This document shows, one piece after another, positions 1-5,158 of a stretch of DNA of 6,102 bases. The notes beneath the pieces were generated by a model that saw only the letters and a program-made list of their open reading frames with translations, ran no database searches and was not told the DNA's origin. Within the stretch, counting starts at the first letter, position 1. Each line of letters opens with the position of its first letter. The position numbers were made by a program, and so were the translations under genes. The DNA comes from Rhodospirillaceae bacterium (GTDB taxonomy: Bacteria; Pseudomonadota; Alphaproteobacteria; Rhodospirillales; 2-02-FULL-58-16), in contig DUZD01000105.1 of the NCBI GenBank assembly GCA_013349695.1, forward strand, positions 1 to 6,102, in the 5' to 3' direction.

Positions 1-1072
1 CCTGTTCGGGATCATGGTCGTCAACTTCATCATCGTTCAGGCGGCGCCGGGCGGCCCCGTCGAACGCCTGATCGCCGAGATCCAGGGCACCGCCGTCCAG
101 GCGACGGCGCGGATCAGCGGCGCCGCCGGCGGCGAGGGCGCCGGTCAAGGCCGGAGCCAGCGTTTCGGCGGCGGCGAGTCGACCGTCTCCAAGTACAGGG
201 GCGCCCGCGGTCTCGATCCGGAACTGATCAAGGAAATCGAGAAACTTTACGGCTTCGACAAACCGCCGGTCGAGCGCTTCTTCAAGATGATGGGCCAGTA
301 TCTGGTCCTCGACTTCGGCGACAGTTTTTTCCGCGACCGCAAGGTGATCGACCTGGTAATCGACAAGATGCCGGTGTCGATCTCGCTCGGACTGTGGACC
401 ACCCTCCTGGTCTACCTGATCTCCATTCCGCTGGGCATCGCCAAGGCGGTGCGCGACGGCTCGCGCTTCGATGTCTGGACCAGTGGATTCATTATCGTCG
501 GCTACGCCATTCCTGGGTTCCTTTTCGCCATCCTGCTGCTTGTGCTGTTCGCCGGCGGCAGTTTCCTCGACTGGTTTCCGCTCAGGGGACTGACCTCTCC
601 CGACTGGAGCGAGCTGAGTTGGCCGGCGCGCGTCGCCGATTACTTCTGGCACATCACCCTGCCGGTCCTGGCCCTGGTCATCGGCGGTTTCGCCGGGTTG
701 ACCATGCTGACCAAGAACTCGTTTCTGGAAGAAATCAACAAACAATACGTGATCACGGCGCGCTCCAAGGGGCTGGCCGAAAAGCGGGTGCTTTACGGAC
801 ACGTATTCCGCAACGCCATGCTGATCGTCATCGCCGGCTTTCCCAGCGCCTTCATCGGCATCCTGTTCACCGGCGCCCTTTTGGTGGAGGTCATCTTTTC
901 CTTGGACGGGCTCGGCCTCCTCGGTTTCGAGGCGGCGCTCAACCGCGATTATCCGGTGATGTTCGGGACGCTCTTTTTCTTCACCCTGCTGGGACTGGTC
1001 TTCAACCTCATCGGCGACCTCATGTACCATATCGTCGATCCGCGCATCGACTTCGAAAGCCGGGAGGCCTGA
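1..1072 (+). CDS. yejB: YejB-type peptide ABC transporter permease (5' end outside window)
   Basis: Inner-membrane permease of a YejABEF-type importer, which takes up short peptides and, in enterobacteria, microcin C. The frame is open from base 2 to the TGA at 1070-1072. The ATG at 14 is not the true start: the residues before it (LFGI) continue the first membrane helix, and comparison with remembered E. coli YejB (about 364 aa) suggests roughly 15-20 residues lie upstream. Numbering from the Met at 14: the family motif QAAPGGPVE is at 9-17, followed by a Gly-rich periplasmic stretch at about 35-66. RGLDPE and YGFDKP precede helices at about 122-143, 158-181, 214-232, 267-296 and 315-338. 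The EAA-type cytoplasmic loop that contacts the ATPase is TARSKGLAEKRVLYGHVFRN at 248-267. The C-terminus VDPRIDFE is typical of YejB. The next gene starts 3 bp downstream. Family assignment is strong; the actual substrate is not shown by sequence. Confidence 0.95.
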   Translation, partial: LFGIMVVNFIIVQAAPGGPVERLIAEIQGTAVQATARISGAAGGEGAGQGRSQRFGGGESTVSKYRGARGLDPELIKEIEKLYGFDKPPVERFFKMMGQYLVLDFGDSFFRDRKVIDLVIDKMPVSISLGLWTTLLVYLISIPLGIAKAVRDGSRFDVWTSGFIIVGYAIPGFLFAILLLVLFAGGSFLDWFPLRGLTSPDWSELSWPARVADYFWHITLPVLALVIGGFAGLTMLTKNSFLEEINKQYVITARSKGLAEKRVLYGHVFRNAMLIVIAGFPSAFIGILFTGALLVEVIFSLDGLGLLGFEAALNRDYPVMFGTLFFFTLLGLVFNLIGDLMYHIVDPRIDFESREA

Positions 1073-1075
1073 GCG

Positions 1076-2155
1076 ATGCAACGGGACCGCTTTCTGGGTC
1101 TGTCCATCAGCCCGCTGAGCCGGCGGCGGCTGATGAACTTCAGGGCGAATAGGCGTGGTTTCTGGTCGCTTTGGATATTTCTTTTACTCTTCACCGTGAC
1201 GCTTTTCGCCGAGTTCATCGTCAACGACAAACCATTGCTGGTAAAGTTCCAGGGCGCCTATTACATGCCCGTTTTCACCGAATATTCGGAAACCACCTTC
1301 GGCGGCGACTTTCCCACCGAGACCGATTACCGCGATCCTTTCATCGTCGAAAAGATCGCCGCCGACGGGTGGATGCTATGGCCGCTTGTCCGCTATTCCT
1401 ACGACACCATCAACTACGACCTGCCGGTGCCGGCGCCGGCGCCGCCCAGCGCCGAAAACTGGCTCGGCACCGACGACCAGGGCCGCGACGTGGTGGCGCG
1501 GCTGATTTACGGCTTTCGTATTTCCATCCTGTTCGGCCTGGCGCTGACTTTTTTCAGTTCCATCATCGGCGTCGCCGCCGGCGCCGCCCAGGGCTATTTC
1601 GGCGGCCTCACCGACCTTCTGTTCCAGCGCTTTATCGAAGTCTGGTCGGGATTGCCGATCCTTTACCTGCTGATCATCCTGGCCAGCATCATCGAGCCCA
1701 ACTTCTGGTGGCTCCTGGGCCTGCTTTTGCTGTTCAGCTGGATGGCGCTCGTCGGCGTCGTGCGCGCCGAGTTTCTGCGTGCCCGCAACTTCGATTTCGT
1801 GCGCGCCGCCCGCGCCCTCGGGGTCAGCAACGTCATGATCATGTTCAAGCATATCCTGCCCAACGCCATGGTGGCGACGCTGACCTTCATGCCTTTCATC
1901 CTGTCGGGTTCCGTGGTGACGTTGACGTCGCTTGATTTCCTGGGCTTCGGCCTGCCGCCGGGATCGCCGTCGCTGGGCGAGCTCCTCAATCAGGGCAAGG
2001 CCAACCTGCAGGCGCCGTGGTTGGGCATCACTACCTTTTTCATCCTCGCCGTCATGTTGAGCCTGTTGATTTTCATCGGCGAGGCGGTGCGCGACGCTTT
2101 CGATCCGCGCAAGACGTTCGCCGCCGCTGGAACCGGCACCGGAACGGGCCGCTGA
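1076..2155 (+). CDS. yejE: YejE-type peptide ABC transporter permease
   Basis: Second inner-membrane permease of the importer, expected to pair with YejB around the translocation pore. It has 359 aa, against about 341 in E. coli YejE. The ATG at 1076 is chosen because GGGAGG (1062-1067) sits 8 nt before it; a later Met at 1133 would drop a plausible N-terminus. Residues 21-56 (NFRANRRGFWSLWIF, then NDKPLLV) match the YejE N-terminus with helix 1 at about 29-47. A periplasmic segment at 50-125 is followed by NWLGTDDQGRDVVARLIYG at 128-146, a DppC/OppC-class signature. Further helices lie at about 148-172, 192-206, 209-228, 262-285 and 316-336. The EAA-type loop is RAARALGVSNVMIMFKHILP at 243-262. 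The conserved end EAVRDAFDPRK (336-346) is followed by an extra tail ending in three Gly-Thr pairs. The TGA shares its last base with the yejF ATG (TGATG), indicating translational coupling. Confidence 0.95.
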   Translation: MQRDRFLGLSISPLSRRRLMNFRANRRGFWSLWIFLLLFTVTLFAEFIVNDKPLLVKFQGAYYMPVFTEYSETTFGGDFPTETDYRDPFIVEKIAADGWMLWPLVRYSYDTINYDLPVPAPAPPSAENWLGTDDQGRDVVARLIYGFRISILFGLALTFFSSIIGVAAGAAQGYFGGLTDLLFQRFIEVWSGLPILYLLIILASIIEPNFWWLLGLLLLFSWMALVGVVRAEFLRARNFDFVRAARALGVSNVMIMFKHILPNAMVATLTFMPFILSGSVVTLTSLDFLGFGLPPGSPSLGELLNQGKANLQAPWLGITTFFILAVMLSLLIFIGEAVRDAFDPRKTFAAAGTGTGTGR

Positions 2156-3789
2156 TGTCGGCCACGCCGCTTCTGGAAATCGACGGTCTGTCGGTCTCCT
2201 TCGGCGCCGGCGGCCGCGAGGTCAAGGCGGTGCGAGGGGCATCGCTCGGTATCGACAAAGGCGAGACGGTGGCGCTGGTCGGCGAAAGCGGCTCGGGCAA
2301 GTCGGTGACCGCCCTTTCCGTTCTGCAACTGCTGCCCTATCCCTCGGCCTGGCACCCCCAGGGCAGCATTCGTTTCGCCGGCGAGGAACTGATGGGCGCC
2401 GGCGAGGCCCGCTTGCGCGACTTGCGCGGCGACCGCATCGCCATGATCTTCCAGGAACCGTTGACCTCGCTCAACCCGCTGCACTCGGTCGAGCGTCAGA
2501 TATCGGAAGTGCTGCTCGTCCATAAGCTGATGGGCCGGGAGAAGGCGCGTCGGCGGACCATCGAACTGTTGCACCTGGTCGGTTTGGCCGAGGCGACGGA
2601 GCGGCTCCATGCCCTGCCTTACGAGTTTTCCGGCGGCCAGCAGCAGCGGATCATGATCGCCATGGCCTTGGCCAACGAACCCGACCTGCTGATCGCCGAT
2701 GAGCCGACCACCGCCGTCGACGTCACCATTCAGGCGCAGCTTTTGAAGCTTCTCAAGGACCTGCAGGCCGAACTGGGGATGGCTTTGCTGCTGATCACCC
2801 ACGACCTCGGCATCGTGCGGCGCATGTCCGAGCGGGTCTACGTGATGAACGCAGGGCGCATCGTCGAGCAAGGCAAGGTCGCCGACATCTTCGCAACCCC
2901 GCGGCACCCCCATACCCGGCGCCTGCTCGCCGCCGAGCCCTCCGGAAGGCCCGAGCCGGCGTCAAGGGACGCCCCGGAGGTCATGGCCGCCAGCCAACTC
3001 AAGGTCTGGTTTCCGGTCAAAAAAGGAATCCTTCGCCGCACCGTCGATCACATCAAGGCAGTCGACGGGATCACCCTCCAGCTGCGCCGCGGGCACACCC
3101 TGGGTGTCGTCGGCGAGAGCGGCTCGGGAAAGAGCAGCTTGGGCCGGGGCTTGTTGCGTCTCGAACGGAGCCAGGGCGCCATCGTTTTCAACGGCCGCGA
3201 CATCCAGGGCGCCGGCTTCAAGGAACTGAGGCCGTTGAGAAAAAAAATGCAAATGGTTTTCCAGGACCCTTTCGGCTCCTTGAGCCCGCGCCTTTCGGTC
3301 GGCCAGATCGTCGAGGAGGGCCTTTTGGTCCACGGCCTTGGCGGCGACAGCTACCAGGAACGCCGCGCCACGATCGGCCGCGCCCTCGAGGAAGTGGGAC
3401 TGGAGCCCGACATGCAAAGCCGCTATCCGCACGAATTCTCCGGTGGCCAGCGGCAACGCGTTTCCATCGCCCGCGCCCTCGTATTGAAACCCGACTTCAT
3501 CGTCCTGGACGAGCCGACGAGCGCCCTTGACATGTCGATCCAGGCGCAGATCGTCGAGCTGCTGCGCGAGCTGCAACGCCGCCACGACCTTGCCTATCTC
3601 TTTATCAGCCATGATTTGAAGGTTGTCAGGGCGCTCGCCCACGAGGTTCTGGTCATGCGCGGGGGATTGGTGGTCGAACAGGGCCCGGCGGATGAGATCT
3701 TCACTTGCCCCAAGGACCCTTACACCCGCGCCCTGATGGACGCGGCGTTCGAGATGAAAGCCGATGAAACCGGCGTGGTGAGTTTGTAG
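2155..3789 (+). CDS. yejF: YejF-type duplicated ATP-binding subunit of peptide ABC importer
   Basis: Cytoplasmic ATPase driving the YejB/YejE importer; two complete nucleotide-binding domains are fused in one chain of 544 aa (E. coli YejF about 529). The ATG at 2155 overlaps the yejE stop. An upstream in-frame Met at 2017 would begin inside yejE and before the conserved LLEIDGLSVSF start, so it was rejected. Domain 1: Walker A GESGSGKS 43-50, Q-loop Q100, signature FSGGQ 158-162, Walker B LLIADE 178-183, H-loop H216. A linker at about 240-280 carries the HPHTRRLLAAEPSG substrate-class motif. Domain 2: Walker A GESGSGKS 320-327, Q370, FSGGQ 428-432, FIVLDE 448-453, H486. All catalytic residues are present in both halves, so both ATP sites look competent. 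PYTRALMDAAF near the end is the usual oligopeptide-transporter C-terminal motif. The stop TAG (3787-3789) consists of the TA target dinucleotide plus the first base of the adjoining inserted element. Confidence 0.96.
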   Translation: MSATPLLEIDGLSVSFGAGGREVKAVRGASLGIDKGETVALVGESGSGKSVTALSVLQLLPYPSAWHPQGSIRFAGEELMGAGEARLRDLRGDRIAMIFQEPLTSLNPLHSVERQISEVLLVHKLMGREKARRRTIELLHLVGLAEATERLHALPYEFSGGQQQRIMIAMALANEPDLLIADEPTTAVDVTIQAQLLKLLKDLQAELGMALLLITHDLGIVRRMSERVYVMNAGRIVEQGKVADIFATPRHPHTRRLLAAEPSGRPEPASRDAPEVMAASQLKVWFPVKKGILRRTVDHIKAVDGITLQLRRGHTLGVVGESGSGKSSLGRGLLRLERSQGAIVFNGRDIQGAGFKELRPLRKKMQMVFQDPFGSLSPRLSVGQIVEEGLLVHGLGGDSYQERRATIGRALEEVGLEPDMQSRYPHEFSGGQRQRVSIARALVLKPDFIVLDEPTSALDMSIQAQIVELLRELQRRHDLAYLFISHDLKVVRALAHEVLVMRGGLVVEQGPADEIFTCPKDPYTRALMDAAFEMKADETGVVSL

Positions 3790-3821
3790 TGCTCCGTCTC
3801 ATCTATAAGGTACCCATACGA
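3787..3821 (+). repeat. Left terminal inverted repeat of the element (with TA)
   Basis: This 35-base arm is perfectly complementary to 4063-4097. The first two bases are the presumed target TA and the remaining 33 are the element's end. It contains the yejF stop codon at its outer edge and a GGTACC palindrome at 3809-3814. Complementarity ends abruptly at 3822. Confidence 0.95.
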
Positions 3822-3824
3822 CGA

Positions 3825-3913
3825 CCTTACAAGGTTTCCGGCTAGGAGCGCGTCGCGCCGTGGTGGCCGTCCACCACAAGCGGCGCGCGACGACGTCCGG
3901 AAGCCTTGTAAGG
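3825..3913 (+). repeat. Internal stem-loop arm A of the element
   Basis: Bases 3825-3841 pair with 3897-3913: 17 positions with 16 Watson-Crick pairs and one T-G wobble (3835 with 3903). Inside, CGTCGCG (3851-3857) pairs with CGCGACG (3886-3892), CCG (3858-3860) with CGG (3881-3883), and TGGTGG (3861-3866) with CCACCA (3871-3876) around a CCGT loop. The result is one long, slightly bulged hairpin occupying the left part of the element. Only three bases separate it from the left terminal repeat. Confidence 0.85.
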
Positions 3914-3925
3914 CCGCCCAAAGGG

Positions 3926-4062
3926 TCGCTTTTCCCGTCCCCTCGGGGCGTCGGGAGCGCTTGACGATGCGCCAGCATCGACGGCGCGCCCTTTCGGGAA
4001 CTTACGCGGCGCCACTGGCGCCACGGTTCCCCTCAAGCCTGCCGAGGAAACGGGAAAAGCGA
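3926..4062 (+). repeat. Internal branched stem-loop arm B of the element
   Basis: Bases 3926-3946 pair with 4042-4062 at 19 of 21 positions; the two C-A mismatches (3939/4049 and 3940/4048) would be G-U wobbles in a minus-strand transcript. Inside, GCTTGA (3959-3964) pairs with TCAAGC (4033-4038). Two sub-hairpins follow: CGATGC/GCATCG (3965-3970 with 3975-3980, loop GCCA), and GGGAAC/GTTCCC (3996-4001 with 4026-4031) enclosing GGCGCC/GGCGCC (4008-4013 with 4017-4022). Arm B is thus itself branched. It abuts the right terminal repeat. Confidence 0.8.
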
Positions 4063-4097
4063 TCGTATGGGTACCTTATAGATGAGACGGAGCACTA
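4063..4097 (-). repeat. Right terminal inverted repeat of the element (with TA)
   Basis: Perfect reverse complement of 3787-3821. Its last two bases (4096-4097) are the second TA, and the ghrA ATG follows three bases later. The arm contains the GGAG that now serves as the likely ghrA ribosome binding site. It directly abuts the right strand of the inner stem at 4042-4062 with no unpaired base between. Confidence 0.95.
4089..4092 (+). promoter_or_regulatory. Shine-Dalgarno site for ghrA supplied by the element's right end
   Basis: GGAG lies 8 nt before the ATG at 4101, within the right terminal inverted repeat. It is the only good ribosome binding sequence for ghrA. In a transcript reading through from yejF, the same bases would be paired with the left repeat in a 33-35 bp stem, so the site may be hidden unless the RNA starts inside the element or the stem is opened. 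Confidence 0.6.
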
Positions 4098-4100
4098 GGC

Positions 4101-5030
4101 ATGGTTCTGCTATTCATCAGCGGCTTCCACCGTCCCCAGGGATGGCAGCGATTGCTGGCCGAGGAACTGCCTGATCTCGATTTCCGCGTCTGGGCGGACG
4201 AGACCGGCGATCCGGCCGACATCGATTTCGCCCTGGTCTGGGATCCGCCAATGGGAGAATTGGCCCGCTATCCCAACCTCAAGGCCATTTTCTCGCTTGC
4301 CGCGGGGTCCGATCACCTTCTCAAGGACCCCGCCCTGCCCGAAGTTCCCCTTATCCGCATGGTCGACCCGGCGCTGATCTCGGGAATGAATGAGTTCGTC
4401 ATTCACCATGTGCTTCATTTCCACCGTCGGTTCGATGTTTTCGAGGAACGCCAGCGCCGCCGCGAATGGAAGGAACTGCCGGCGGCCGATACCGCGTGCC
4501 GGCGGGTTGGCGTCATGGGTCTGGGCGCCATCGGCTCGGCCGTCGCCGGCAAGCTGGGCGGCCTCGGCTTTGCCGTCGCCGGATGGAGCCGGTCGGCGAA
4601 AGAGATCGGAGACGTCGAAAGCTTCGACGGCGAGGATGCCTTGATCCCGTTTCTCAACAGGACCGAGATTCTGATCTGTTTGCTGCCGCTGACGCCGGCG
4701 ACGGAAGGCATCATCAACAAGGAAACGCTGGCCGCCCTGCCCGAGGGGGCTTACGTGATCAATTGCGCCCGCGGCGGCCACCTGGTCGAGGACGACTTGC
4801 TGGCGGCGTTGGATTCGGGCCGCCTCGCCGGTGCCGCCTTGGACGTCTTCCGTGCCGAGCCCTTGCCTCGGGAGCATCCCTTCTGGCGTCATCCGAAGGT
4901 CGTCGTCACCCCCCACATCGCCAGCCTCACCGTGCCTCGCACGGCGATCCCCCACATCGTCGAAAACATCCGCCGCATCGAAAATGGGCAGCCGCCGACA
5001 AACCAAGTCAGCCGCGAGCGGGGATATTAG
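4101..5030 (+). CDS. ghrA: GhrA-like glyoxylate/hydroxypyruvate reductase (D-2-hydroxyacid dehydrogenase family)
   Basis: Cytoplasmic NAD(P)H-dependent reductase of 2-oxoacids, by family reducing glyoxylate to glycolate and hydroxypyruvate to glycerate. It has 309 aa, near the 312 of E. coli GhrA. The Rossmann motif is GLGAIG at 140-145, followed at 161-165 by GWSRS; the Arg and Ser residues after the second strand are the pattern linked to NADPH preference in GhrA. The catalytic triad is visible as R224 (NCARGG), E253 (FRAEPLP) and H272 (TPHIAS). DDLLAALDSGRLAGAALDVF (231-250) and the C-terminal RERGY closely match GhrA (E. coli ends in RARGY). The ATG at 4101 gives a standard N-terminus (MVLLFISG) and has GGAG 8 nt upstream. 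Before insertion of the upstream element it would have lain 2 bp after the yejF stop, suggesting an original yej-ghrA operon. The exact substrate (glyoxylate, hydroxypyruvate or another 2-oxoacid) cannot be fixed from sequence. Confidence 0.9.
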   Translation: MVLLFISGFHRPQGWQRLLAEELPDLDFRVWADETGDPADIDFALVWDPPMGELARYPNLKAIFSLAAGSDHLLKDPALPEVPLIRMVDPALISGMNEFVIHHVLHFHRRFDVFEERQRRREWKELPAADTACRRVGVMGLGAIGSAVAGKLGGLGFAVAGWSRSAKEIGDVESFDGEDALIPFLNRTEILICLLPLTPATEGIINKETLAALPEGAYVINCARGGHLVEDDLLAALDSGRLAGAALDVFRAEPLPREHPFWRHPKVVVTPHIASLTVPRTAIPHIVENIRRIENGQPPTNQVSRERGY

Positions 5031-5046
5031 GGTCTGTACTCATGAA

Positions 5047-5083
5047 CCAAGGGTCCGCTGATTGCCGCATCGCGGACCTTTGG
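5047..5083. terminator. Strong hairpin between convergent genes, candidate terminator without T-run
   Basis: Bases 5047-5058 pair with 5072-5083 (11 of 12, with one G-T wobble), and GAT (5060-5062) pairs with ATC (5069-5071) after a one-base bulge, closing a TGCCGC loop. It starts 16 bp after the ghrA stop. A smaller hairpin follows directly: GAGGC (5083-5087) with GCCTC (5091-5095). Neither side has the T-run of a classical intrinsic terminator. It could terminate ghrA and the convergent kinase gene weakly, protect mRNA 3' ends, or be a repeat remnant. Nothing else was recognised in 5031-5158. Confidence 0.45.
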
Positions 5084-5158
5084 AGGCTCCGCCTCGGAGT
5101 GCCGCTTCTTGGCCCAACTCGGACCTTCTAACGGTTTGAAATGAAGGCTATTCCTCTC

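Larger units (their letters stand above)
3787..4097. mobile_element. MITE-like element with perfect 33-bp terminal inverted repeats and TA target duplication
   Basis: The element proper is 3789-4095 (307 bp). It begins GTGCTCCGTCTC and ends GAGACGGAGCAC, and the two ends are perfectly complementary over 33 bp (35 bp with the flanking TA on each side). A TA duplication with terminal inverted repeats and no coding content is the pattern of non-autonomous elements moved by IS630/Tc1-mariner transposases; the family link is inferred, since no transposase is present. The whole yejF-ghrA gap is this element: no credible gene lies in it, and the 64-codon minus-strand frame at 3842-4036 has no recognisable protein features. 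Deleting 3789-4097 restores a site in which yejF still ends in TAG and the ghrA ATG follows after 2 bp. The perfect arms suggest recent insertion or constraint on the structure. A structured RNA or a very long attenuator-like hairpin are alternatives. Confidence 0.8.

Noticed and set aside
2017..2154. Longer yejF start at the in-frame ATG at 2017
   Set aside because: It would overlap yejE by about 140 bp and add residues unlike the ATPase family; the ATG at 2155 gives the conserved N-terminus and a coupled TGATG junction.
1990..2913. Long minus-strand open frame (307 codons) opposite yejE/yejF
   Set aside because: Antisense shadow of strongly conserved coding sequence in GC-rich DNA; the translation has no membrane, fold or family features.
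3842..4036. 64-codon minus-strand reading frame inside the element
   Set aside because: Arg/Ala/Pro-rich with no domain signal, and it lies across the self-complementary arms, which explains the open frame.
3825..4062. tRNA or riboswitch in the structured intergenic region
   Set aside because: The branched fold superficially resembles a cloverleaf, but there are no conserved tRNA T-loop or D-loop bases, arm lengths are far too long, and no riboswitch core was recognised.
4077..4083. TATAGAT as a -10 promoter element within the right terminal repeat
   Set aside because: No convincing -35 hexamer lies at proper spacing upstream; the match alone is too weak to annotate.
4110..5006. Long minus-strand open frame (298 codons) opposite ghrA
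   Set aside because: Antisense shadow of ghrA, whose catalytic motifs are clear on the plus strand.
5042..5131. Small plus-strand frame of 29 codons starting at ATG 5042
   Set aside because: No ribosome binding site and it runs through the hairpins of the convergent gap; no sign of protein coding.
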